From: Virgibacillus sp. 7505
Lineage (GTDB): Bacteria; Bacillota; Bacilli; Bacillales; Amphibacillaceae
Assembly: GCF_002272135.1 (NCBI RefSeq)
Contig: NZ_NPBF01000025.1
Coordinates: forward strand, 248,001-312,000
Length of the DNA stretch: 64,000 nt
Direction of reading: 5' to 3'
Position numbers and translations under genes: made by a program. The notes below the pieces were generated by a model. That model made no database searches. It was not told the origin of the DNA and saw nothing but the letters and a program-made list of their open reading frames with translations. Shown in pieces: positions 1 to 9,280 of this stretch (the stretch's first letter is position 1; every line of letters begins with the position of its first letter).

Positions 1-26
1 CAGAGCGCAGAAAGGAGAATCAGCCA

Positions 27-482
27 GTGTTACAAGACTTGTTATATGAAGATACGATTCAATTCGCTGAAAGTTTATCAAACTGGCAAGATGCCATTGC
101 CTGCGTTGCCAAGCCTTTACTGCAAAATAAATCTATCTCGCCATCCTATGTAGAGGCAATGATTGAAAACATAGAAAAACTAGGTCCTTATGTGGTGATA
201 GGTCCGGATGTTGCTATTCCGCATGCCAGACCAGAATCCGGTGTACATGCAGTAGGGATGAGCTTTTTAAGGTTGAAGGAGCCTGTCTATTTTTCAGCAG
301 ATCGTACAAAAGGAGTTAGATTGCTATTTTGTATTGCGGCGATTGATAACAAGACACATTTAAGAGCACTGTCGCAGCTGACAAAACTGCTCAGTGATAA
401 AGAAAATGTCACGACATTGATTGAATCCGATAGTAAGGAAGAGATACTTGCATTGTTCAAAAGTTATTCAACTATAGCTTAA
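27..482 (+). CDS. PTS sugar transporter subunit IIA, ascorbate (UlaC) type
   Basis: Cytoplasmic phosphocarrier that takes phosphate from HPr and passes it to the IIB protein encoded next. The 151-residue protein has the length and layout of the mannitol/fructose-type IIA fold. His66 in IPHARPE is the expected phospho-histidine (seen directly; role known for the family). The start is a GTG at 27, preceded by AAAGGAG at 11-17. It is the first of five co-directional genes (IIA, IIB, IIC, two transketolase halves) with gaps of 17-32 bases or an overlap. The window starts just upstream, so a regulator or further operon genes may be cut off. Family assignment is firm; the sugar is not known. Confidence 0.9.
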   Translation: MLQDLLYEDTIQFAESLSNWQDAIACVAKPLLQNKSISPSYVEAMIENIEKLGPYVVIGPDVAIPHARPESGVHAVGMSFLRLKEPVYFSADRTKGVRLLFCIAAIDNKTHLRALSQLTKLLSDKENVTTLIESDSKEEILALFKSYSTIA

Positions 483-499
483 AAATTGGAGGAGTTATT

Positions 500-784
500 A
501 TGAAGATATTAGCAGTTTGCGGGTCAGGACTAGGAAGCAGCTTTATGTTGGAGATGAATGTCCAGCAGGTTCTGGCGGAGTTGGGTATTACCGGGATAGA
601 GGTCAGCCATTCTGATTTGAGCTCCGCGACGCCTGATGATGCAGATTTGTTTATCGCTGCTAAGGATATTGCAGATGGGATGCATCATTTAGGTGAAGTG
701 ATCGTAATTGACAGCATCATCGATATGGATGGAATCAAAGCAAAGCTTCAAGAGGTTCTTCAACAGAAAGGTATCATTTCCTAA
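500..784 (+). CDS. PTS sugar transporter subunit IIB, ascorbate (UlaB) type
   Basis: Small cytoplasmic phosphotransfer protein (94 residues, normal for stand-alone lactose/ascorbate-type IIB). The N-terminal P-loop-like motif VCGSGLGSSF carries Cys7, the expected phospho-cysteine that receives phosphate from IIA and gives it to the sugar bound by IIC. A GGAGG-type site (GGAGGAG, 488-494) precedes the ATG at 500. It sits 17 bases after IIA and 21 bases before IIC, so the three are almost certainly one transporter. Confidence 0.9.
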   Translation: MKILAVCGSGLGSSFMLEMNVQQVLAELGITGIEVSHSDLSSATPDDADLFIAAKDIADGMHHLGEVIVIDSIIDMDGIKAKLQEVLQQKGIIS

Positions 785-805
785 AGAACAAAGGGGGAAA
801 ATCTA

Positions 806-2182
806 ATGGTCGAAAGATTTCTGAAACTTGTCATTGACATCCTGAGCACACCAGCCGTATTGGTCGCATTGATTTCCTTGGTTGGATTAATCATCTTGAA
901 AAAGCCGCTGAGCGAGATTATCAAAGGGACGACGAAAACATTCCTTGGTTTCTTGGTAATATCTGCTGGTGCGAATATCATTGTTGGCTCACTCGATCCA
1001 TTCGGACAAATGTTCCAGCACGCATTCAATGTAAATGGTGTCGTACCGAATAATGAAGCTATCGTAGCGATGGCGCTGACGGAATATGGAAGCACAACTG
1101 CATTTATTATGTTCTTTGGTATGTTAGCCAATATCCTGATCGCGCGTTTCACTAGATTGAAATTCATCTTTCTCACAGGTCATCACACGCTATATATGGC
1201 CTGTATGCTGGCTGTCATCCTTGCTGTATCAGGACTGAAAGGAATTCCGCTTATCATTGTCGGTTCTTTGGCGCTTGGATTGATCATGGCTGCCTTTCCG
1301 GCAATCTGTCAGCCTTTCATGCGGAAAATTACAGGTAACGACAATGTAGGCTTCGGTCATTTCTCCAGCCTAGGCTACGCACTTTCCGGTGTGGTAGGAA
1401 AGGTAGTAGGGAAGGGATCCAGATCTACAGAAGACATCAAGTTTCCGAAAGGGCTGGGCTTCCTGAGGGATAGTTCGGTTACGATCTCACTTACCATGGT
1501 CGTACTTTATGTCATCATTGCACTATTTGCTGGTCCGGCATATGTGGAAGGTGAATTAAGCGGAGGCACTCACTATATCGTCTTCTCTATTATCCAAGGT
1601 GTCACGTTTGCAGCAGGTGTATTCGTCATCCTTACAGGGGTGCGCCTTGTGCTAGCCGAAATTGTTCCGGCGTTCAAAGGGATATCTACAAAGCTTGTTC
1701 CGAATTCTAAACCAGCACTTGATTGCCCGGTAGTTTTCCCTTATGCACCGAATGCAGTTCTTATTGGATTCTTCTGCAGCTTCCTGGGAGGAATCGTTGG
1801 CATGGTGGCACTTGGTCTCGCGGGAGCGGTTATTATTTTGCCGGGCGTTGTACCGCACTTCTTTACAGGAGCTACAGCAGGTGTTTTTGGGAATGCAACT
1901 GGCGGAGTGAGAGGTGCAACCATCGGAGCATTTGCAAATGGTCTGCTGATTACTTTCCTTCCTGTATTTTTGATGCCGGTACTAGGAGATCTAGGGTTCG
2001 CTAGTACGACTTTCTCAGACGCAGACTTTGCGGCATCTGGCATCGTACTTGGACAGGTGGCGAAAATGTTCGGTGCGGCTGGTGTCACTGTAACGGTTGT
2101 TGGTCTCGTCGTGCTGGCCGTTGTCTTCGGATTGTTCAAGCGTAATAAAAAGACAAATGACTCCAATCAGATTGGTGCGTAA
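806..2182 (+). CDS. PTS ascorbate-type transporter subunit IIC (UlaA family)
   Basis: Integral membrane permease of the PTS, 458 residues, close to the usual length of UlaA (about 465). It is strongly hydrophobic, with many membrane segments and glycine-rich stretches (for example VSAVVG-like and GGIVGMVALGLAGA segments). It should transport and phosphorylate a sugar acid or sugar with the IIA and IIB proteins encoded upstream. The operon lacks the L-ascorbate-6-phosphate lactonase, decarboxylase and epimerase genes of a classical ula operon and carries a split transketolase instead, so the substrate need not be ascorbate (inference). Confidence 0.88.
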   Translation: MVERFLKLVIDILSTPAVLVALISLVGLIILKKPLSEIIKGTTKTFLGFLVISAGANIIVGSLDPFGQMFQHAFNVNGVVPNNEAIVAMALTEYGSTTAFIMFFGMLANILIARFTRLKFIFLTGHHTLYMACMLAVILAVSGLKGIPLIIVGSLALGLIMAAFPAICQPFMRKITGNDNVGFGHFSSLGYALSGVVGKVVGKGSRSTEDIKFPKGLGFLRDSSVTISLTMVVLYVIIALFAGPAYVEGELSGGTHYIVFSIIQGVTFAAGVFVILTGVRLVLAEIVPAFKGISTKLVPNSKPALDCPVVFPYAPNAVLIGFFCSFLGGIVGMVALGLAGAVIILPGVVPHFFTGATAGVFGNATGGVRGATIGAFANGLLITFLPVFLMPVLGDLGFASTTFSDADFAASGIVLGQVAKMFGAAGVTVTVVGLVVLAVVFGLFKRNKKTNDSNQIGA

Positions 2183-2214
2183 TAGAAGCTGAACAGGAAA
2201 GGAGAAGATAGAGG

Positions 2215-3060
2215 ATGGATTTAGCGAAGGTAGAGAGGTTTCGGGACGAAATCAGATTGAAGACGCTGCAGGAACTTCACCATTTAGGGTTTGGACACTA
2301 TGGAGGAAGCTTGTCTATCATTGAAACATTAGCAGTACTGTACGGCGACGTGATGCAAGTCGATCCCGATGATCCAGCATGGGAAGATAGAGATTATTTC
2401 ATCCTGTCCAAGGGCCATGGCGGCCCAGGGTTATATGCGGCGCTTGCGGTAAAAGGTTACTTTCCTCAGGAGATGCTGTATACACTGAATCAAAACGGTA
2501 CAAAACTGCCTTCTCATCCAGACAAAAACCTGACGCCAGGAGTGGATATGACAACGGGTTCGCTTGGTCAAGGTGTATCTGCAGCCGTGGGAGTTGCTCT
2601 ATCTCATAAACTTTCCAGTCGTAATAACAGGACATTCTGTATCGTAGGAGACGGGGAACTGAATGAAGGTCAATGCTGGGAAGCCTTTCAATTCGCAGCT
2701 CATCATAAACTGCACGACTTATGTGTTTTCATTGATGATAATAAGAAGCAGTTAGATGGTCCGACAAAGGATATCATTGATCCGATTGATTTTGCAGCGA
2801 AAATGGATGCCTTTGGCTTTTATGTTCACAAAGTGGACGGAAGTGATGTAGCGGCCATCCATCAAGCAATCTCACAAGGTATCAGTCAAAAGGAAAAACC
2901 AGTAGCCATAGTCTTGGATACGATCAAAGGACAGGGAGTCCGGTATTTAGAGGAGCTGGCAGATAATCACCACATCAGGCCGAACGAAAAAGATACAGCA
3001 GCGATTGAACAGGCAATCTATGAGTTGGAAACGAAACTGCAGCAGGAGGTGAGAGGATGA
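2215..3060 (+). CDS. transketolase, N-terminal (TPP-binding) subunit
   Basis: Half-size transketolase of 281 residues that carries the thiamine-diphosphate pyrophosphate-binding domain. Visible motifs: SKGHGGPGLYAAL near residue 65, and GDGELNEGQ near residue 145 followed by the DDNKKQLDG stretch, i.e. the GDG-N type TPP/Mg motif. It must pair with the C-terminal half encoded by the next gene. Transketolase moves two-carbon units between ketose and aldose phosphates in the pentose phosphate pathway. Location behind a PTS suggests it handles a pentulose phosphate made from the imported sugar (inference). The ATG at 2215 follows AAAGGAGAAG. Confidence 0.9.
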   Translation: MDLAKVERFRDEIRLKTLQELHHLGFGHYGGSLSIIETLAVLYGDVMQVDPDDPAWEDRDYFILSKGHGGPGLYAALAVKGYFPQEMLYTLNQNGTKLPSHPDKNLTPGVDMTTGSLGQGVSAAVGVALSHKLSSRNNRTFCIVGDGELNEGQCWEAFQFAAHHKLHDLCVFIDDNKKQLDGPTKDIIDPIDFAAKMDAFGFYVHKVDGSDVAAIHQAISQGISQKEKPVAIVLDTIKGQGVRYLEELADNHHIRPNEKDTAAIEQAIYELETKLQQEVRG

Positions 3061-4019
3061 TCTCGACTGTTTATGAAAAAGAAAAACGAGAGATGCGTCA
3101 GGTCTACGCTGAAACCATCCTGGAACTGGCAAAAGCAAACCCGGAAGTCATTGCCTTGGAGGCAGACTTGATGAGTGCAATCACAACGAATAAAATCAAA
3201 GCTGAGATACCGAATCAGCTTATCAACAGCGGTATCATGGAGGCTAATATGATGGGAGTTGCTGCTGGTTTATCACTTACCGGGAAAATTCCTTACGTAC
3301 ACACTTTTGGTCAGTTCGCTACGAGAAGGACATTCGACCAGCTGTTTGTATCCGGCGGATATGCTAAGACAAATATCAAAATCCTCGGGTCTGATGCAGG
3401 GATTACGGCAGAGCATAACGGCGGAACTCATATGACGTTTGAGGACATCGGTCTCATGAGGCTGGTTCCGCAAGCGCATGTTTATGAGGCTAGTGATTCG
3501 ACCATGCTTGGCTACCTACTGCGGCGTATTGAAAAGGAGCAAGGCATCCACTACATCCGTACAATTCGGAAGAATGCCATCAAGCTTTATGAGGAAAATG
3601 AAACCTTTGAAGACGGAAAGGGAAAGCTGCTGCGTGACGGCGAAGACATCACGATCATTGCAACCGGCATTATGGTTGCAGAAGCACTGCAAGCTGCAGA
3701 AATTCTCGAACAGCAGGGGATCCAAGCAGCTGTCATCGACATGTATTCCATTAAACCGATTGATGCAGAATTGATTGTGGAATATGCTAAAAAGACCAAA
3801 GCTATCGTAACAGCGGAAAATCACAATGTAATCGGAGGATTGGGTAGTGCAGTCTCAGAAGTATTAGCTGAGAATCACCCTGTGCCGACTTATAGAATAG
3901 GCGTGCGTGAGCAGTATGGGCAGGTTGGTAAAGTAGATTATTTAAAGACTTTTTATAAGCTGCGTGATACCGATATTGCAGAGGCTGTAAACAAACTGTT
4001 AACAAAACACACGTTCTAA
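3057..4019 (+). CDS. transketolase, C-terminal subunit
   Basis: Second half of the split transketolase, 320 residues: pyrimidine-binding domain (GIMEANMMGVAAGLS, HTFGQFATRR) followed by the transketolase C-terminal domain (GIMVAEALQAAEIL, VIDMYSIKPID, TAENHNVIGGLGSAVSEVL). The ATG at 3057 overlaps the stop of the N-terminal subunit as ATGA, a typical sign of translational coupling and equal production of two subunits. It is the last gene of the PTS operon, followed 41 bases later by a terminator hairpin. Confidence 0.9.
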   Translation: MISTVYEKEKREMRQVYAETILELAKANPEVIALEADLMSAITTNKIKAEIPNQLINSGIMEANMMGVAAGLSLTGKIPYVHTFGQFATRRTFDQLFVSGGYAKTNIKILGSDAGITAEHNGGTHMTFEDIGLMRLVPQAHVYEASDSTMLGYLLRRIEKEQGIHYIRTIRKNAIKLYEENETFEDGKGKLLRDGEDITIIATGIMVAEALQAAEILEQQGIQAAVIDMYSIKPIDAELIVEYAKKTKAIVTAENHNVIGGLGSAVSEVLAENHPVPTYRIGVREQYGQVGKVDYLKTFYKLRDTDIAEAVNKLLTKHTF

Positions 4020-4060
4020 ATAGAGAGTTTGGCTTATGCCACTAGTAGTTAATTACACGA

Positions 4061-4093
4061 GGAGATCAAGTAATATTTGATCTCCTTTTTTTT
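4061..4093 (+). terminator. Rho-independent terminator of the PTS-transketolase operon
   Basis: Perfect 9-bp stem GGAGATCAA / TTGATCTCC (4061-4069 with 4077-4085), 7-base loop, then eight T residues. Confidence 0.9.
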
Positions 4094-4108
4094 GTTCAAG
4101 CTATTAAT

Positions 4109-4137
4109 TTGTCAAAATAATTAGCAAACGGTATAAT
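4109..4137 (+). promoter_or_regulatory. sigma-A promoter of the hyuAB-ABC transporter operon
   Basis: -35 box TTGTCA (4109-4114), 17-base spacer, and a consensus -10 box TATAAT (4132-4137). It lies 60 bases upstream of the hyuA start, in a gap that follows the terminator of the preceding operon. Confidence 0.75.
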
Positions 4138-4197
4138 CCCTATTGATATTATCAGATTTATAGGTTTTAAGAAATTGCTATTATTTAGGAGAGATGT

Positions 4198-6255
4198 GTG
4201 TTGGGTGATATACATTATGAGCTGGGGATCGATATCGGGGGGACTTTTACCGATCTAACCCTAAAGGAGATAGATGGATCTGGCATCTGGAATGTAAAGA
4301 CACCAACTGTACCCAAGGATCCGGCTAGCGGTATAACGAATGGATTGCAGCTTTTCAAGGAAAAGGGTATCGATTTGACGAAGATATCTTATTTCGTGCA
4401 TGGGATGACAATTGGATTAAATACGCTCTTACAGCGGAATGGGGCAAAAATCGGATTGCTGGTGACGGCTGGTTTCAGGGATATTCTATCAATCCAGCGT
4501 CTGCGTCTTCCAGTGCCATATGATCTTCATTCCAGATTACCGGAAAGTCTGATTGAACGGCAGCATGTTTATCCAATTCAAGAACGGATGCAAGCCGACG
4601 GCGAAGTGTTCACATCATTGGATATGAATGATGTAGATCAGGCAATTGATCAAGCTGTTGAAGCGGGCCTAGAAGGGCTTGTTGTTTCTTTCTTACATAG
4701 TTACCGGAACCCTGCGCATGAATTGCAGGTTGTGGGGCGAATTAAGGAACGTGCTCCACATTTGTATGTCGAGGCTTCCTCATCTATTTGGACAGAGATG
4801 AGGGAATATGAGCGCACAGTTATTGCTGCGATGAACGTTTACATACAGCCCAACGTGAAGCGCTATTTCGAAACACTCGTGGAACGGCTTGAGCAGGAAG
4901 GTATCCAAGCGAAGCCGTTCATCACACAATCCAATGGTGGATTGATGGAAATCCACGCTGCGGCTGAACAGCCAGTTAAAACCTTGTTCTCAGGTCCCGC
5001 TGCTGGTGTTATGGGAGCAGTTCAAGCAGCTGACGCATCAGGTATTGATAATGTCATCACTTTTGACGTCGGCGGTACAAGTGCTGATATTTCGTTGATC
5101 GAAGGCGGTGAAATTCTCTATACCCAAACAAATGAATTGGGGGGGCTGCCAACCATTCTTCCGTCAGTGGCCATTTATTCGATTGGAGCAGGCGGCGGTT
5201 CGCTTGCATGGATTGATAAAGGCGGCATCCTGAAGGTAGGACCGCTGTCAGCGGGATCTGACCCAGGACCTGCATGCTACGGCCGCGGGGAAGAACCAGC
5301 GCTAACGGATGCGTTTCTTTTGAGCGGATATTTAAATAGTGCATCGTTTGCCGGGGGAAATGTCGGACTTGACCAAGATAGATCAGCTGCAGCCTTTCAG
5401 AAAATTGCTGACCATCTAGAAAGTGATGTGCTGGAAGCGGCTGACCAGACGATTCAGGTAGCAGTAGCGAATATGTTCACCGAGTTAAGTAATGTATTGG
5501 AGCAGCACGGAATTGATCCAGGCGATTTCAGTTTGATGGCTTTTGGCGGTGCGGGCCCAGTTCTTGCCAATATGGTTGCAGAAGAAATTCAGGCCAAACG
5601 GGTTCTTATACCTGGAAATCCAGGTAATCTTTGTGCACAAGGATCTTTGGCGGCTGATTTTGTTTATGATGCGATCACATCCAGACAGGTACTGCTGAAT
5701 GAAATGGACAATGCGGAATGGCACGAGATCTTCACAGCGATGGAACAGGAAGCAACAGAATGGCTGGACCGTCAGCAGGTAGATGCTTTCCTCCAATCAA
5801 CGCAGCTTCATCATACGATCGATGCCCGTTATAAAGGACAGGCGTTTGAACTGGAGGTACCGTTCCAGCTAGATTGGCTGAAATCAGATCCTGGTTTGAA
5901 GGTAGCGGAAATTTTCCATGCGCAGCATGAGCGGCTTTACGGACATAGCGATCCAAACGCGAGCATAGAGCTGATGAATTTTAAAGTGCGTATTGTTGGA
6001 GAAACAGCTGTGAATAGTCATGCAGCCACTGTGGTGAACCAGAATTCTCTGGAAACAAGCGAGCGTTCCGTTCGGATCAATGGACAAACATACACCGCAG
6101 TTATTGTAGATAGAACAGCATTGCAGCCAGGTATGGAGATACAAGGACCAGCAATCATTGAACAGCCGGATACAACGACAGTTGTTCTGCCTAGCTGGAA
6201 AGCCGAAACAGATGAAGCAGGCAACTTGTTATTGGAAAGAAAGGAGATGAACTAA
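4198..6255 (+). CDS. hyuA: hydantoinase/oxoprolinase family protein, subunit A
   Basis: ATP-dependent cyclic-amide hydrolase subunit (N-methylhydantoinase A / 5-oxoprolinase N-terminal half), 685 residues, a normal family length. The actin/hexokinase-like nucleotide site is visible as GIDIGGTFTDL near residue 10 and as FDVGGTSADISLIEGG in the middle; SIGAGGGSLAW and FGGAGPV follow. It works with subunit B, encoded next with a TAATG stop-start overlap. The start is GTG 4198 behind AGGAGA at 4187-4192; a TTG directly after it is an alternative. The substrate (hydantoin, 5-oxoproline or another lactam) cannot be read from the sequence; the downstream importer probably delivers it. Confidence 0.88.
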   Translation: MLGDIHYELGIDIGGTFTDLTLKEIDGSGIWNVKTPTVPKDPASGITNGLQLFKEKGIDLTKISYFVHGMTIGLNTLLQRNGAKIGLLVTAGFRDILSIQRLRLPVPYDLHSRLPESLIERQHVYPIQERMQADGEVFTSLDMNDVDQAIDQAVEAGLEGLVVSFLHSYRNPAHELQVVGRIKERAPHLYVEASSSIWTEMREYERTVIAAMNVYIQPNVKRYFETLVERLEQEGIQAKPFITQSNGGLMEIHAAAEQPVKTLFSGPAAGVMGAVQAADASGIDNVITFDVGGTSADISLIEGGEILYTQTNELGGLPTILPSVAIYSIGAGGGSLAWIDKGGILKVGPLSAGSDPGPACYGRGEEPALTDAFLLSGYLNSASFAGGNVGLDQDRSAAAFQKIADHLESDVLEAADQTIQVAVANMFTELSNVLEQHGIDPGDFSLMAFGGAGPVLANMVAEEIQAKRVLIPGNPGNLCAQGSLAADFVYDAITSRQVLLNEMDNAEWHEIFTAMEQEATEWLDRQQVDAFLQSTQLHHTIDARYKGQAFELEVPFQLDWLKSDPGLKVAEIFHAQHERLYGHSDPNASIELMNFKVRIVGETAVNSHAATVVNQNSLETSERSVRINGQTYTAVIVDRTALQPGMEIQGPAIIEQPDTTTVVLPSWKAETDEAGNLLLERKEMN

Positions 6256-8228
6256 TGCGTTCGAATCCCGCACAACTAGAGATTATGCGCAGTTATTTCA
6301 ATGCCATCGCTACTGGGATGGGGCACGTCATCGAGCGGACAAGCTTCACAACGTTCGTTAAAGAATCCGCCGATTTTGCGACAGCACTAGCTACTCCTGA
6401 AGGCGAGTTCTACATGTATCCAAAATCAATCGGCGTAACGATCTTTCTTGGATTGAGTCTGCGTAAGGCGATTGAATCGGTAGGGGAGGAAATCGAAGAG
6501 GGTGATATTATCATCACGAATGATCCGTATACAACGGATGGTCTTGCTACCCATTTGCCGGATGTGCATGTGTTCAAACCGATTTTCCATGATGGAAAGC
6601 TGGTGAGCTATGCGTGGGCATTCGTCCATGTCAGTGATGTTGGCGGTCTTGTACCTGCAAGTATTTCCCCGACTGCGACAGATGTGCACCAGGAAGGCTT
6701 GCGGATCCCGCCTGTGAAGCTGTATCGCAAAGGGATGCCAAATAAGGATGTATTATCATTCCTTCGTTTGAACAGCCGGGTAGCCGATTTGAATGAAGGG
6801 GATATCAACGCGATGGTGGCAAGCGTGAACACAGCTGAAAACCGTCTGCACCGTATGATCGACAAGTTTGGATTGGAAGCTGTACAAAATGGTATCGCTG
6901 ACTTACTGGAGCAAGCAGAATCACGGTCGCGTGAAGTGCTTCGTCAGATTCCTGATGGGGAGTATTCGTTTGCCGATTACTTGGATGATGACATGGTATC
7001 AGAGGTGCCGATCCGCTTGGCAGTCACACTGCGTGTAAAAGATGGGGATATTACACTCGATTTCTCGGATAGTGATCCTCAGACACAAACAGCTTTCAAC
7101 TTGGTGACAAACGGACAGAAGCATAGTTTTCTGTACCAAGGGCTGATCAATTTCATCATTACATCTGATCCGCATATTCCGAACAATGGCGGGATTACGA
7201 GACCATTCGCTGTCGTTGCGCCGAAGGGGACGTTAGTGAATCCCGCTTATCCAGCGGCAGTAGGTATCCGTCACTCGATCACGATGCGGATGTACAATGT
7301 TGTGCTAGGTGCGATTGCCCAGGCTTTACCTGAGCTTGTACCAGCTGCGGGCGCCGGTCAATCGGCTATTGTCGTTCTGTCTGTCCCGCAGCCTGATGGA
7401 ACGCGGAATATGGCTGTCGTAGAACCGATGGGCGGCGGAGGCGGAGCTCAGCTGGAACAGGATGGTATCGACGGGATAGATCATTCTTCAGGCTTCCTAA
7501 AAAATACGCCGATTGAAAGCTTGGAACAGCATATCCCTGTCTTAGTCGAGCGATATGAATATGAGAAAAATACAGGCGGAGCAGGGCAGTATCGCGGCGG
7601 CCATGCCATTACGCTTGCTTTCCGTATTTTGGAGTCGGATTCCATGGTAACTGCAAGGGGAATGGAGAGATTCCGATTCCAGCCTTGGGGGTTAGCTGGC
7701 GGACAAGCTGGACAGCGAGGCTATGTTGTACGTAACCCAGAAGAGGAAGCGGAGAAGTTGCCGAAAATCGATGTACTCCGCCCAGCGAAGGGAGACATCA
7801 TCTCCATCACATCACCAGGCGGAGGCGGATTTGGTCCTGGCTATCTTCGTCCAATCGATAAAGTGGTAGCAGAAGTGGCGGATGGATTGCTTTCTGCGGA
7901 GCGTGCAGCAGAAGGCTATGGAGTCATCTTTGGCGATAATGGCGTAGACGAAGCTGCAACGAACGATGCGCGTTCAAAAATGGAAGCAGCTGATAAAGAG
8001 GCTTGGGATTTCGGTGCTTTTCGTTCAGATTACGAAAGTGTTTGGACAGCGGAAGCGAGTGCTGCATTGGCAACCGAGCTGCGCCGCTACCCAGCTAATC
8101 TGCGTAATGATTTCAAACGGCAGGTGCATCGTCAGTTCAAAGCACAAAAGCAGCCGCTGACAAAACAGGATGTTTTAAATACTTTACGCCAAGTGACGGG
8201 GGAGGAAACGAATGAAACGAATAGGTAA
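6255..8228 (+). CDS. hyuB: hydantoinase/oxoprolinase family protein, subunit B
   Basis: Partner subunit of HyuA, 657 residues. Visible family features include TNDPYTTDGLATHLPDV-type segments near residue 95, MGGGGGA in the middle and the glycine-rich SPGGGGFGPGYLRP near residue 525 that is characteristic of hydantoinase B/5-oxoprolinase. The start ATG overlaps the hyuA stop (TAATG), so the two are translationally coupled. The 3' end overlaps the first 17 bases of the downstream binding-protein gene, tying catabolism and transport into one transcript. Confidence 0.88.
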   Translation: MRSNPAQLEIMRSYFNAIATGMGHVIERTSFTTFVKESADFATALATPEGEFYMYPKSIGVTIFLGLSLRKAIESVGEEIEEGDIIITNDPYTTDGLATHLPDVHVFKPIFHDGKLVSYAWAFVHVSDVGGLVPASISPTATDVHQEGLRIPPVKLYRKGMPNKDVLSFLRLNSRVADLNEGDINAMVASVNTAENRLHRMIDKFGLEAVQNGIADLLEQAESRSREVLRQIPDGEYSFADYLDDDMVSEVPIRLAVTLRVKDGDITLDFSDSDPQTQTAFNLVTNGQKHSFLYQGLINFIITSDPHIPNNGGITRPFAVVAPKGTLVNPAYPAAVGIRHSITMRMYNVVLGAIAQALPELVPAAGAGQSAIVVLSVPQPDGTRNMAVVEPMGGGGGAQLEQDGIDGIDHSSGFLKNTPIESLEQHIPVLVERYEYEKNTGGAGQYRGGHAITLAFRILESDSMVTARGMERFRFQPWGLAGGQAGQRGYVVRNPEEEAEKLPKIDVLRPAKGDIISITSPGGGGFGPGYLRPIDKVVAEVADGLLSAERAAEGYGVIFGDNGVDEAATNDARSKMEAADKEAWDFGAFRSDYESVWTAEASAALATELRRYPANLRNDFKRQVHRQFKAQKQPLTKQDVLNTLRQVTGEETNETNR

Positions 8229-9279
8229 ATACGCTGCTGCCAGCGTAGCACTCATTTTATTGCTTGTATTGGTTTCGTGCAGCAGCGGTGAAGAAGAAAA
8301 ATCCGTCACTATCGGTGTATACGGCGGTGACTGGGAAGCGAATATCGGGGAAGCCCTTGATAGCTTCGAGGAAGAGACAGGCATTAAGGTCAATGTCATT
8401 GCTGGAACAGATGCCGAATGGTATATGAAGATGAGGGCAGCAGACGGCTCCAACGTCCCGTACGATCTGTTAATCCTGCAGCCTGATACGATTCAGCGTG
8501 CTATGTCTGCTGATTTGTTGGAGCCGCTTGATGAAGAGAAAGCGCCGCATGTAGCAGAGCTGTATGATTCTGTTCAGCAGCGATTCGAAAAAGACGGCAA
8601 GGAATATGCAGCAGCGTTCAGTATGGGGCAGCTGGGTATCGCCTATGCTCCGGATGCAGTAGAGAATGTACCGGAAAACTGGCTCGACTTATCTGATGAG
8701 GAATACCAAGGACAGCTTGGGCTGTCTTCTCCATCATATTCGGCAGGTTTACAGTTCTTCTCAGGTGTGACGCAGGCCCTCGGGGGGGAAGAAGGCAACC
8801 CGGAAGATATCGATAACACGTTTGAGGAACTAAAAAAGATCAATAAAAATGCTGTCGCTTATCCAGATAATCCTGGAACGATCCAGACATTGCTGGATAG
8901 AGGAGAAATCAGCATCATTCCATTCTGGGATGGCCGGATTTTTGCGCTGCAGGATGCTGGTATGGATATCGACTTTGTATATCCGAAAGACGGTGCGGTG
9001 GCAGCTGTAGCCAGCTGGGCCATGATGAAAAATGCACCGCATGAAGAGAATGCTTATAAGCTGCTTGATTACTTGAGCAGTCCTGAAGTGCACAGTATGT
9101 TCTCGGAGAAATCCTACTATGGTATGGCAAATGAAAATACACAATACAGTGACGCAATCAAGGATAAAGTCAAAGTCGGGGAAGATCAGTTTGCTTCCTT
9201 GAAGTGGGTCGATTATGAGGTTTCCACAGGCCAAGTATCCGAATGGACAAATAGATGGTCACGAGAGTTGGGGGATTAA
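8212..9279 (+). CDS. ABC transporter substrate-binding lipoprotein, spermidine/putrescine (PotD) type
   Basis: Extracytoplasmic solute receptor of 355 residues with a lipoprotein signal peptide: positive N-terminus MKRIGK, hydrophobic core, and lipobox LVSC with Cys at residue 23. The body looks like the PotD/iron(III) family (VTIGVYGGDWEANIGEA at the start of the mature part). It overlaps hyuB by 17 bases. Although polyamine transporters are the best-known relatives, the operon context argues for a hydantoin-like or lactam ligand (inference). Confidence 0.85.
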   Translation: MKRIGKYAAASVALILLLVLVSCSSGEEEKSVTIGVYGGDWEANIGEALDSFEEETGIKVNVIAGTDAEWYMKMRAADGSNVPYDLLILQPDTIQRAMSADLLEPLDEEKAPHVAELYDSVQQRFEKDGKEYAAAFSMGQLGIAYAPDAVENVPENWLDLSDEEYQGQLGLSSPSYSAGLQFFSGVTQALGGEEGNPEDIDNTFEELKKINKNAVAYPDNPGTIQTLLDRGEISIIPFWDGRIFALQDAGMDIDFVYPKDGAVAAVASWAMMKNAPHEENAYKLLDYLSSPEVHSMFSEKSYYGMANENTQYSDAIKDKVKVGEDQFASLKWVDYEVSTGQVSEWTNRWSRELGD

Positions 9280-9280
9280 C

